Virus record (IMG/VR): IMGVR_UViG_3300043411_000541
Span: 1-38,574 of that record
Length of the DNA: 38,574 nucleotides
Origin: a virus
Strand: one strand, 5' to 3'
The notes beneath the pieces were generated by a model. That model was not told the origin of the DNA, made no database searches, and saw only the letters and a list, made by a program, of their open reading frames with translations. Made by a program: the position numbers and the translations under genes. Below, piece by piece: positions 29,491 through 35,685 of the stretch. How positions within the stretch are numbered: the stretch's first letter is position 1; the number at the start of each line of letters is the position of its first letter.

Positions 29491-29712
29491 TTAAATTAAA
29501 TCTAAACCTCTTTCAATATCGTTAAACTTCTTCAACCAACCTTTACCCACTAACTGCTCCACATAATACTGTGCAGTACTCAACTTTTTATTCCCAATAA
29601 AGACAGCAATTTCCCTCAATGTCGGTGCATAGTGTCTTTCAAAAATATAACCCTCTATATATTCAAATGCCCTTCTTTGCTTCATAGTTAAAGGTTTCTT
29701 ACTCTTTCCCAT
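29491..29712 (-). CDS. LexA-type DNA-binding domain without protease
   Basis: A 73-residue protein that begins MGKSKK and continues as the LexA winged helix: L-T-M-K-Q-R-R-A-F-E-Y-I (residues 8-19), A-P-T-L-R-E-I-A-V-F-I-G (about 31-42), S-T-A-Q-Y-Y-V-E-Q-L-V-G-K-G-W-L and R-G-L-D-L-I at the end. The S24 autoprotease half of LexA is missing, so it cannot be cleaved like normal LexA. It may be an antirepressor-like competitor or a phage regulator of SOS-type sites. It is one of three genes with the shared MGKSK start cassette. Confidence 0.8.
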   Translation of the reverse strand: MGKSKKPLTMKQRRAFEYIEGYIFERHYAPTLREIAVFIGNKKLSTAQYYVEQLVGKGWLKKFNDIERGLDLI

Positions 29713-29986
29713 TATCTTTATACTTCAATTTAGATAACATATCCTCTATAATTTCCCTTCTTACAAGTTCTGGATATATGTGATTTCCACTAAGAATATT
29801 TGTACTATCATTAACTCTTAACACCTCTTCAAGGGTACGCTTACGCTCTAAAAGTTTGATTTCATTAAATAATTCTATTATCTTTTGATGAATAGGGTAA
29901 ACTCCCCTGTCTTTATTAACGGCATCTCTATAATCATCAAGCAATTTGTCCAACTGTTCTATTTCTTTGTTAGTATCTCTTGACAT
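29699..29986 (-). CDS. Mosaic early protein with shared ERKRTLEEV tail (copy 3)
   Basis: A 95-residue protein. It begins MSRDTNKEIE as in copy 2, has its own middle (L-D-K-L-L-D-D-Y-R-D-A-V), and ends in the E-R-K-R-T-L-E-E-V-L-R through K-Y-K-D-N-G-K-E tail, almost identical to copy 1 (24345-24719). It therefore combines the head of one paralogue with the tail of the other. It overlaps the LexA-like gene by 14 bases. Confidence 0.65.
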   Translation of the reverse strand: MSRDTNKEIEQLDKLLDDYRDAVNKDRGVYPIHQKIIELFNEIKLLERKRTLEEVLRVNDSTNILSGNHIYPELVRREIIEDMLSKLKYKDNGKE

Positions 29987-29993
29987 AATTATT

Positions 29994-30446
29994 CTACTTC
30001 TTGTTTAGCTTAATCTTTTCTATTTTACTGTTTATCCTTTTAGCGGTTTTCTTCATTTCTTTCTCATCTCCGTAGTAAGTAATCTCCCATATAAAGTGAG
30101 CAAGAATATCTCTCGTGAGATGGTTTTCCAATGTCTTATCCTCTATGGGAATACTTGCAACTTCTATCCAATCCCTAAAAGACAATGAATATTGGTTAGT
30201 AGATATACCATAAAACTCATCTTTACTTGTCCAATTTGTATCTCTACCCGACACATACAGGGTTAATACTTCATCTGGATTTTTCAATTCAACAGGTTTC
30301 CATTCTTTAATCTTTAGAAACAAGTCTTTATAGTTATTTTTATCTTCTGGATAAAAGTACCTAATAGCCCTTTTTACCTCGCCCCATTTATTTAGTTTAG
30401 CAATATCTATAATATTTTCTATTTCTCTTTTTTCTTTCTTATCCAT
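29994..30446 (-). CDS. Hypothetical early protein
   Basis: A 150-residue soluble protein. It starts MDKKEKREIE, has W-K-P-V-E-L-K-N-P-D-E-V-L-T-L-Y-V-S-G in the middle, and ends with I-L-A-H-F-I-W-E-I-T-Y-Y-G-D-E plus a K-rich helix. The H-F-I-W-E-I-T-Y-Y-G segment resembles phage proteins of a widespread unknown family (DUF6557-like, from memory, uncertain). It shares a start cassette with 26106-26375. Function unknown. Confidence 0.5.
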   Translation of the reverse strand: MDKKEKREIENIIDIAKLNKWGEVKRAIRYFYPEDKNNYKDLFLKIKEWKPVELKNPDEVLTLYVSGRDTNWTSKDEFYGISTNQYSLSFRDWIEVASIPIEDKTLENHLTRDILAHFIWEITYYGDEKEMKKTAKRINSKIEKIKLNKK

Positions 30447-30467
30447 AGTTATTTGACTAAAGTTAAA
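30444..30467 (-). repeat. Start-site repeat family II, copy 3
   Basis: A third copy of the leader seen at 26373 and 26689, ending in the ATG of the 29994-30446 gene. Confidence 0.65.
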
Positions 30468-30651
30468 CCTTATTTCGGTATCTATCGAACACCCTTTCTA
30501 CGCTCTCTTGGTCTGGGGTTAGCCAACCTGCCGCCATAGAGTCTGAGTAAGCCTCCCATATATCGTGTACTTGAAAGACGGTAAAACCTTTAGTTTCTTC
30601 TGGGAACTCATTCATTAAACTATTTGCTTCTTCTAAATGATAATAATTCAT
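30463..30651 (-). CDS. Hypothetical small protein
   Basis: A 62-residue helical protein (Y-H-L-E-E-A-N-S-L-M-N-E-F, then V-H-D-I-W-E-A-Y-S-D). No family. The leader is similar to that at 26896. It lies between the ERF-associated and family II genes. Confidence 0.5.
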   Translation of the reverse strand: MNYYHLEEANSLMNEFPEETKGFTVFQVHDIWEAYSDSMAAGWLTPDQESVERVFDRYRNKV

Positions 30652-30683
30652 AATTATTTCTATTTACTACTTAATTAAAATAA

Positions 30684-31064
30684 CTAACTTAATTTATCTT
30701 TTACCCAATTTATAAACTTCTCCATATAATCCTTATAAAACACCATTGCTTCTTCTTCGGTTGGTTTTCTGTTTAACTGTTGTTGCTGTAAAACATAGAT
30801 AACACCCTTTAATCTTTTAGATGGTGATTTAAACTCAGTAAACCCATCATTTTCAGGCATATCCTTTAATAACTTGTCCATATCAACATTAATACTTTCA
30901 GGATTTGATTCTTCAGTAATAACAACTAAAGCAAGGTTACCCCTGTTGCGATCAATTTCCGCTATTTCCTCACTGCTTAACTCTACCAAAGTATCTAAAG
31001 TCAAAGAAACAGAATTATCACTTCTCCTGGAGTATCTTTTTAATTCTAAAGTAAGTGTTTTCAT
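30684..31064 (-). CDS. Hypothetical protein coupled to the ERF recombinase
   Basis: A 126-residue protein with a beta-rich N-terminus (L-T-L-E-L-K-R-Y, V-S-L-T-L-D-T-L) and a helical C-terminus (A-M-V-F-Y-K-D-Y-M-E-K-F-I). It overlaps the ERF gene by one base (stop-start), so the two are probably co-translated and may act together in recombination or DNA binding. No family is recognised. Confidence 0.55.
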   Translation of the reverse strand: MKTLTLELKRYSRRSDNSVSLTLDTLVELSSEEIAEIDRNRGNLALVVITEESNPESINVDMDKLLKDMPENDGFTEFKSPSKRLKGVIYVLQQQQLNRKPTEEEAMVFYKDYMEKFINWVKDKLS

Positions 31065-31678
31065 TACTGTAATTCTGCTAAGTATTTATTAACATCTACG
31101 AACCTAATCTTATCAAAACTTTCCAACCCCTTTTTCTCTAGCCATTGGTCAGGTAGCATCTTCTGAGTTACAAGTCTTTCAATTAAAGCCACTTGCTTTT
31201 CTGTAGCGTAAACATAAGTGCCTGGTGGGTTCTCACTCCCTTTTGATATTCCAATCGATTCTGGGGTGCTTGTAGCCCGTTTAGAGGCCTCTTTCTTCCT
31301 ATTCATTGCACCCTCTCCGTCATCATCAGTCGCCATCATTCCTAACATACTTTGTAATCCGTATCTTCTGGCATAAGTAATGGCACTTCCTTGAGCCTGT
31401 GGATCGTTTGGTTTAGCATTTACTATCCTTGTTTTACCCATAAACCATTCTCCGCTTTCGTGCATTAAAATAGTTTGTACAAAATCTCCCATTACTGGCT
31501 GTAATATAGAAATTCCACTACCATTTAAGGCTTCAACACACGCCTCTAAAATAGAATTGATATCTGCATAGCTACTGTGAAAGAATGGATTTGCACTATC
31601 CTTTGAGGCAACTTTCATTTCTTTCTGTGCCTGTAGCATAGCCGTAGCAATGTTCTTTATTTCCCTACTTGTTCTCAT
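31064..31678 (-). CDS. ERF-family single-strand annealing protein
   Basis: A 204-residue protein. It starts with the typical I-A-T-A-M-L-Q-A-Q-K-E-M (residues 9-20), followed by A-N-P-F-F-H-S-S-Y-A-D-I-N-S-I-L (about 27-42), G-I-S-I-L-Q-P-V and the Q-A-Q-G-S-A-I-T-Y-A-R-R-Y-G-L-Q-S-M-L core (about 94-112), ending at A-T-D-D-D-G. This is the ERF superfamily annealing domain. A less conserved C-terminal region follows. It anneals complementary single strands in phage recombination and genome circularisation. The NinG-like protein would process the resulting junctions. Confidence 0.9.
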   Translation of the reverse strand: MRTSREIKNIATAMLQAQKEMKVASKDSANPFFHSSYADINSILEACVEALNGSGISILQPVMGDFVQTILMHESGEWFMGKTRIVNAKPNDPQAQGSAITYARRYGLQSMLGMMATDDDGEGAMNRKKEASKRATSTPESIGISKGSENPPGTYVYATEKQVALIERLVTQKMLPDQWLEKKGLESFDKIRFVDVNKYLAELQ

Positions 31679-31689
31679 ACTTTTTAAAC

Positions 31690-31893
31690 CTAAATTTAAA
31701 TGTTTTATATACTAATCCATACCAACAGAGCAATATCATTACTCCGCAAGCAGGAATCAATATACAAATTGAAAGCGGGGCTGGAATCCCGAACAGTTTA
31801 CTCTAACAGTCGTTGCTAAGGATTTGAACCTTATACAAACGAAAGATACCATATCTTGTTTTCCCTTAAACTACTTTCGCCTCAAAGAGCAAC
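31690..31893 (-). ncRNA. Structured RNA candidate D, tRNA-like
   Basis: A gene-free interval between 31679 and 31937. A TAGTTGC/GCAACGA stem (31889-31895/31810-31816, one mismatch) closes a domain. Beside its 3' strand is a perfect T-arm-like hairpin with 7-base loop TTCAAAT (31817-31833). The 5' part forms a second stem GCGAAAG/CTTTCGT (31874-31880/31839-31845), enclosing a GTTT/AAAC hairpin with D-loop-like AAGGGA (31858-31871) and an AGATA/TATCT hairpin with 3-base loop (31844-31856, competing by one base with the stem). A normal anticodon loop is missing. Further 3', a CGGG/CCCG hairpin follows. A terminal G-U pair exists only in the minus RNA. It is therefore not an ordinary tRNA. Confidence 0.6.
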
Positions 31894-31896
31894 TAC

Positions 31897-31925
31897 ATAT
31901 TACCACATCACCAATACCACACAAG
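31897..31925 (-). promoter_or_regulatory. Promoter for RNA candidate D
   Basis: Minus strand: -35 CTTGTG (31920-31925), 17-base spacer, -10 TGGTAATAT (hexamer 31897-31902). TATAGGT lies just upstream. The predicted start is within a few bases of the GTTGC arm of the RNA. Confidence 0.6.
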
Positions 31926-31937
31926 ACCTATAAAGAT

Positions 31938-32216
31938 TTAATTAAAATCATAAGGTTCAACGTCTAAATTATGTCTTACCCAACCTAGTAACATTTCTTT
32001 TCTTTCCTCTCTAGTAGTTCTAGCAAAGAAAGGAATTCCCATATATTTATAATCTCGTTCTGGTTCAGTTATACTGTAAACAAATATCCCTTCTTCGCTT
32101 CTCTTAATTGAACCAGTTAATTTCTCTAATAGTTCATTCCAACCTTTTGATTCTTCAAAGCTAACAATCTCGGTATCCTTAACTATATTTCTTCTTACTA
32201 CTGTGAATAAAGCCAT
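31938..32216 (-). CDS. Hypothetical early protein
   Basis: A 92-residue protein with a mixed alpha/beta pattern (W-N-E-L-L-E-K-L-T-G-S, then V-Y-S-I-T-E-P-E-R-D-Y-K-Y-M). The C-terminal E-R-K-E-M-L-L-G-W-V-R-H-N-L is helical. No family is recognised. The leader at 32217-32299 is AT-rich and contains TATAGGCC and TAATATAT elements typical of this genome's promoters. Confidence 0.5.
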   Translation of the reverse strand: MALFTVVRRNIVKDTEIVSFEESKGWNELLEKLTGSIKRSEEGIFVYSITEPERDYKYMGIPFFARTTREERKEMLLGWVRHNLDVEPYDFN

Positions 32217-32257
32217 ATTTTTATTAATTAATTTATGTTAATTACATAGTATCAAAT

Positions 32258-32290
32258 ATTTTATATATTACAATAGCAATTTGGGCCTAT
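32258..32290 (-). promoter_or_regulatory. Possible promoter upstream of 31938-32216
   Basis: Minus strand: TTATAGGCCC followed at about 15 bases by TTGTAATATATAAAAT. It contains the inverted form of the CCTATAG element, but the -35/-10 assignment is ambiguous. Confidence 0.4.
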
Positions 32291-32299
32291 AACAATATT

Positions 32300-32653
32300 C
32301 TAAGATTTCTTCTCTTGCTTCTTCCCAATATACTCTCTTTGCCCATTCTCAAGGCTTAATTCGTTGGAAATATCTATATAACTAATCCAACCCAAAACGT
32401 TTGTATAATATTCTTCTCCCGTTTCATCACCCATTTTAACCCTTGCCTTTATTTGATTGTCTAATAAATTCCTAACTATCTTTACACAGTCCTTTATTCC
32501 TTGCTCGTACATTTCGTTTGGCTTGGTTTTTCCATATAGATCACGGTGAGCCGAGTTTATACAGTCCTTGCATTTAGACAGGTACTTTCCCCTTTTATTC
32601 TTCATGAACCTATTCTCGTTCTTTTCTTGTTTACAAAATTTGCAGGTTATCAT
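32300..32653 (-). CDS. Zinc-finger early protein
   Basis: A 117-residue protein with an N-terminal zinc site (C-K-F-C at 4-7, C-K-D-C at 28-31), then helical and basic (M-Y-E-Q-G-I-K-D-C-V-K-I-V-R-N-L-L-D). The two C-x-x-C pairs with a basic spacer resemble the N-terminal half of phage HNH/zinc-ribbon proteins, but the HNH residues are missing. It overlaps the upstream gene by 4 bases. Confidence 0.6.
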   Translation of the reverse strand: MITCKFCKQEKNENRFMKNKRGKYLSKCKDCINSAHRDLYGKTKPNEMYEQGIKDCVKIVRNLLDNQIKARVKMGDETGEEYYTNVLGWISYIDISNELSLENGQREYIGKKQEKKS

Positions 32654-32973
32654 AAGTTTGACCAGTCTGAACTAAATTTATTACTTTTACCCTTTTCTGA
32701 GGCTATCTTTAAGCCATAATTATCAATCTGCTGTATATTTTCTCTCATATACTTCAAAATCACGTTTGTTTTCAAGCTTTTAATTTGCCCTGAAACTTGC
32801 TCAAAGACTAATCTATAAAGCGACCATAGTTTAAAAGGCTCTTTTTGTATTCCCGACCTTACAAGTCTTCCATTCAAGTAAAAGAAATCACCATCTTTAA
32901 CCAACACTCCCTGTCCAATCAAGTACATAAGATTACCATTTGTTAGCAATCCGACATCTGTTTTGTATAACAT
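32650..32973 (-). CDS. Hypothetical protein coupled to the replication initiator
   Basis: A 107-residue protein with a beta-rich first half (G-N-L-M-Y-L-I-G-Q-G-V-L-V, F-F-Y-L-N-G-R-L-V) and a helical second half (Y-R-L-V-F-E-Q-V-S-G-Q-I-K). It starts one base after the initiator-like gene and ends in an overlap with the zinc protein. It could assist helicase loading, but no motif shows this. Confidence 0.5.
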   Translation of the reverse strand: MLYKTDVGLLTNGNLMYLIGQGVLVKDGDFFYLNGRLVRSGIQKEPFKLWSLYRLVFEQVSGQIKSLKTNVILKYMRENIQQIDNYGLKIASEKGKSNKFSSDWSNL

Positions 32974-32974
32974 A

Positions 32975-33841
32975 TTACTTTTTATTTAATTTAGATAAAT
33001 CACCTTCATTTGCAATCCATAACTTCAAATTCTCATACACTTTATACCAACTTCTAGGATAAAACCCTTTGGATAGATTAGTCTGGTGGTATTGATCAAA
33101 CCAATCTTTGGCGTTATCCCATTTGTTTTCTTTAAGCCATAACCTCTTTTCATGTCGGCTTAATAACTTTAACATGTTTGAAACTACCATTCTAGATTTA
33201 TAATCCTCTGGAAGTTTTATATCAAGCAGCGAGTTTATTTTCTCAATGAATTTATTAATATCAACATTTCCGTACTTCGTACTATTATCTTTAGATAATA
33301 TATTATTTATATTATTCTTATTTGTTTGTAGTTTTATCCGAGTCTGACGCCCTGTTTTGTCCGAGTCGAAATTATGTTGTTCTATAAACCTTATTTGACC
33401 ACCCCCCGCTTTAACCCTTCTTTTTGCTACTATTAACCCCACTTTTATAAGCGTTGAAACTGACCTGCCTGCCGTATCACCAGAACAACCAACAACACTT
33501 CCGAGCTGTTCGTTAGTAAAGTAGAATCTATCTGAGGAGTTTGTGGTGTAAAATCTAATAAAACCATATAGGATTGTTTCAATATGTGTAAGGCCGTACT
33601 TATCCATAATGTCTTTTCTAAATGGAATAAATTCTGGTGAAAATACTTTCTTAGAGTTAGATTTAGCAATTAGTATATCTTCCTGTTCCTCTGGTGAAAA
33701 GCTTGACGCAAAGACCGTGTCAGTCATTCCATCATGTTGAGTGGTAATTGAAATATCTTGTTTAATCTCCATAAGCTTGAGCATAAACTTATAAGAACCA
33801 CCCCTGCGTATAGGTGGGAGCAGGGGCAGTTCAACAGTCAC
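32975..33841 (-). CDS. Replication initiator/helicase-loader-like HTH protein (GTG start)
   Basis: A 288-residue protein. The winged-helix region at about 80-150 has Y-G-L-T-H-I-E-T-I-L-Y-G-F-I, then F-Y-F-T-N-E-Q-L-G-S-V-V-G-C-S-G-D-T-A-G-R-S-V-S-T-L-I-K-V-G-L-I, typical of phage O/DnaD-like initiators that open an origin and recruit host DnaC/DnaB. The C-terminal third is basic and helical (W-L-K-E-N-K-W-D-N-A-K-D-W-F). The start is GTG with AGGA six to nine bases upstream. It is the first gene of the early operon behind promoter 33862-33890. An origin may lie in or near this gene, as in lambda-like phages. Confidence 0.68.
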   Translation of the reverse strand: MTVELPLLPPIRRGGSYKFMLKLMEIKQDISITTQHDGMTDTVFASSFSPEEQEDILIAKSNSKKVFSPEFIPFRKDIMDKYGLTHIETILYGFIRFYTTNSSDRFYFTNEQLGSVVGCSGDTAGRSVSTLIKVGLIVAKRRVKAGGGQIRFIEQHNFDSDKTGRQTRIKLQTNKNNINNILSKDNSTKYGNVDINKFIEKINSLLDIKLPEDYKSRMVVSNMLKLLSRHEKRLWLKENKWDNAKDWFDQYHQTNLSKGFYPRSWYKVYENLKLWIANEGDLSKLNKK

Positions 33842-33861
33842 TCTTTTTCCTATACACTTCT

Positions 33862-33890
33862 AATGTACACCCCTTTAATTACCCTATCAA
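33862..33890 (-). promoter_or_regulatory. Early operon promoter
   Basis: Minus strand: -35 TTGATA (33885-33890), 17-base spacer, -10 TACATT with GTG extension (33862-33867). It would start transcription near 33855 and drive the early block. It lies back-to-back with the plus-strand promoter in a short control region. Confidence 0.68.
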
Positions 33891-33909
33891 GTGTAAAACA
33901 GCACCATTT

Positions 33910-33918
33910 CTTTATAGG
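33910..33918. promoter_or_regulatory. CCTATAG-like element in the divergent control region
   Basis: TTTATAGGCC lies between the two divergent promoters. It is the inverted form of the CCTATAG element found in the minus-strand promoters elsewhere, so it may be an operator for the same regulator. Confidence 0.5.
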
Positions 33919-33921
33919 CCA

Positions 33922-33949
33922 TTTAACTTTTTAAAAAAGCTGTTATACT
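33922..33949 (+). promoter_or_regulatory. Promoter for the only plus-strand gene
   Basis: Plus strand: -35 TTTAAC (33922-33927), 16-base spacer, extended -10 TGTTATACT (hexamer 33944-33949). It would start transcription near 33956, about 20 bases before the ATG. Confidence 0.62.
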
Positions 33950-33975
33950 AAGCTAAATATATAACCAATAACATT

Positions 33976-34179
33976 ATGATTACAAGAATTAAAACAAATA
34001 AATACGCAATGCACCGACTACTAGGACTAATCTCAATAAGAGAATCAATTTTAAATGATAAACAACTAATCGGTTACAAATTTATAAAACTAAACCCAAA
34101 AACAAAAAAGGAGTTTGGTGGAGAAATTGACACCGTAGATTTGAGTATAATTACAATTATTAATCAATTGGACATCTAA
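33976..34179 (+). CDS. Small hypothetical protein, only plus-strand gene
   Basis: A 67-residue basic protein. It has a K/R-rich start (I-T-R-I-K-T-N-K-Y-A-M-H-R-L-L-G-L-I), a helix (I-R-E-S-I-L-N-D-K-Q-L-I), and a beta end (L-S-I-I-T-I-I-N-Q-L-D-I). No helix-turn-helix is evident, so it is not clearly a Cro or repressor. The promoter, lysine-rich codon usage and divergent placement support a real gene in the early/late switch region. The leader lacks a Shine-Dalgarno. A control function is an inference from position. Confidence 0.65.
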   Translation: MITRIKTNKYAMHRLLGLISIRESILNDKQLIGYKFIKLNPKTKKEFGGEIDTVDLSIITIINQLDI

Positions 34180-34256
34180 TACCTTTTTACTATTAATTCT
34201 TACTGTAGGGCGTTTCGGGGGCGTTTAAAGTCGTGTATGGTACATATGGTGGGGCC
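34180..34256. other. Convergent intergenic spacer, G-rich, no terminator found
   Basis: The 77 bases between the convergent plus-strand gene and the HNH gene contain two near repeats of GGGCGTTT (about 34207-34230) and GTATGGTACATATGGTGGGG. I see no strong hairpin with T runs. It may hold a protein-binding site or simply be spacer. Confidence 0.4.
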
Positions 34257-34751
34257 TTAATACTCCTGCTTACTAATATCAATATAATCAGATATTTCTA
34301 CTCCGTAGTACTCAAACATTCTGTTAATTTCTTGTCTATCCTCAAAGCTAACGGGTCTATAACCGTTTAATCCCTGAAACCACATTCCATTTGCCAGCAT
34401 TTTAATTGAAGCCATAGCCCAATGTTCGTTTTCTCCGCTTTCACCCCTCCATATATTTGTGAGTATTTTTAGGTGTGTTTCCAAATGGTGTATTTTACAT
34501 TCCGTTTGCCCGTTACTCTCGCTGTTATAATACGGGTTTTTCTTATTATGATCTTTATGACTTGCGTCTATGTGCCAACCATCAAACTGCGACCTACCGC
34601 ACCTACAAGTATGATTATCTCTCTCTTTTATCTGATTAGCAATTCCATTTGAAAAGGCTTCAACATGATTAACTCGTTCTTGTAATTCTGGAATAGGCAT
34701 TCCACCAACTGTTTGTCTAGCATCAAATAAGCCACCTAGAAATGGAATCAT
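34257..34751 (-). CDS. HNH endonuclease
   Basis: A 164-residue protein. Core: H-T-C-R-C-G-R-S-Q-F-D-G-W-H-I-D-A-S-H-K-D-H (about 47-68), then C-K-I-H-H-L-E-T-H-L (about 85-94), which fits a zinc-stabilised HNH/beta-beta-alpha-Me fold with two cysteine/histidine zinc ligands and a catalytic histidine. HNH proteins of this size near phage packaging or lysis modules nick DNA for packaging or act as homing-type nucleases. It is the last gene of the late minus-strand unit, convergent with the plus-strand gene. Confidence 0.75.
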   Translation of the reverse strand: MIPFLGGLFDARQTVGGMPIPELQERVNHVEAFSNGIANQIKERDNHTCRCGRSQFDGWHIDASHKDHNKKNPYYNSESNGQTECKIHHLETHLKILTNIWRGESGENEHWAMASIKMLANGMWFQGLNGYRPVSFEDRQEINRMFEYYGVEISDYIDISKQEY

Positions 34752-34772
34752 AGTATTACATAATAAAATTAT

Positions 34773-34988
34773 TTACTTATCAGTACCTTCTACAAACTTT
34801 GCAATTGCAAATAGTAGAGCGTTAATAATCATAACCACTAACCCTGAGTACTCTTTGGCAAGCTCTAAGCTACCTAAATACTTTGAGAATTCAATTAAGG
34901 TGTAAGTTGCTACCCCTGAAATTAAAATCCATCTAAAAGCCCCCCATAGCTTTGATGTCATAAATGACAATCTACTCTGTAATTCCAT
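34773..34988 (-). CDS. Holin-like membrane protein
   Basis: A 71-residue protein with two predicted membrane segments: W-I-L-I-S-G-V-A-T-Y-T-L-I (about 21-33) and Y-S-G-L-V-V-M-I-I-N-A-L-L-F-A-I-A (about 43-59). N- and C-termini are charged (L-S-F-M-T-S-K at the start, K-F-V-E-G-T-D-K at the end). This is the usual topology and size of class II holins. It lies within the lysis cassette between a tiny membrane protein and the HNH gene. Confidence 0.62.
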   Translation of the reverse strand: MELQSRLSFMTSKLWGAFRWILISGVATYTLIEFSKYLGSLELAKEYSGLVVMIINALLFAIAKFVEGTDK

Positions 34989-34992
34989 ACTT

Positions 34993-35109
34993 TTAATTAA
35001 TTAAATAAAATATATAACCAAGTATAACCGAAATAATAGTAAATACAGTTCCAAGAACAATTAAGAATATTCCAATCATTCCTAAACTTGCTATTACAGT
35101 TCCAATCAT
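34993..35109 (-). CDS. Tiny membrane protein of the lysis cassette
   Basis: A 38-residue, almost wholly hydrophobic protein (M-I-G-T-V-I-A-S-L-G-M-I-G-I-F-L-I-V-L-G, then V-F-T-I-I-S-V-I-L). It has AGAGGG nine bases upstream of the ATG, the same motif as several late genes, which supports translation. It may be a second holin-like or antiholin-like product. Confidence 0.6.
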   Translation of the reverse strand: MIGTVIASLGMIGIFLIVLGTVFTIISVILGYIFYLIN

Positions 35110-35163
35110 ACTTAGTACCCTCTTTTTTATACCCGAAATATCAATTTCAGTTATTTTTAAAAT

Positions 35164-35673
35164 TTATTTACCTAATATAAGCTTCTGTATATCGTATGGA
35201 AGGTTAAACCTTTTCATAAACGCGTGTGTGTGATGATAAACCAACTCCGTTACTGGTCTTCCTGCTTTAACTACTTGACCTACTCTTACCCCACTAACCA
35301 ATTTATTATGGACCAATGTTAGTTTCCACCTTGAAACTCCAAATAACTTAACTCCAAAGCCAAGTACCACATATTTTTGAACCCCACTAGCGTAAACTCC
35401 CTCCACTCTAACATCAAAGTCAAAAGTGTTTTTATCGCCTACGTTTCCCGAAATATCAACCGCCATTTGTTTCTTTATATTTACTCCTAAGTAACTGGTA
35501 TCTTGATGAGAACCATCAAACTTTTTAGTAAATCCCTTGGGTGCGGTTGCGTTTTTAAACTTGTCCAGTGTTGTTCCCCAGTACTGACCAAGCCTGTTTA
35601 TATAATAAATACCGTTCTTGTCTTGAGTAACCCTAGCCTTAGTCCAATCAATTTTATTTGTAAAAAACTTCAT
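35164..35673 (-). CDS. Putative endolysin, M23 metallopeptidase-like
   Basis: A 169-residue protein. G-S-H-Q-D-T and M-A-V-D-I-S-G (about 54-76) resemble the H...D zinc-ligand segment of M23 (lysostaphin/LytM) peptidases. V-R-V-G-Q-V-V-K-A-G-R-P-V (about 128-140) is the conserved turn before the last strand, and Y-H-H-T-H-A-F holds an H-x-H. The match is weak but the order is correct, and the gene sits beside holin-like and XhlA-like genes. It would cut cross-bridges in peptidoglycan. No signal peptide is visible, so holin release is expected. An alternative is a structural protein with the same fold. Confidence 0.52.
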   Translation of the reverse strand: MKFFTNKIDWTKARVTQDKNGIYYINRLGQYWGTTLDKFKNATAPKGFTKKFDGSHQDTSYLGVNIKKQMAVDISGNVGDKNTFDFDVRVEGVYASGVQKYVVLGFGVKLFGVSRWKLTLVHNKLVSGVRVGQVVKAGRPVTELVYHHTHAFMKRFNLPYDIQKLILGK

Positions 35674-35685
35674 ATACTTATTATA

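Noticed and set aside
31810-31895. A normal tRNA gene
   Set aside because: The T arm and acceptor stem are good, but no anticodon arm with a 7-base loop and U33 can be built, and the stems are in the wrong order. It is listed as tRNA-like only.
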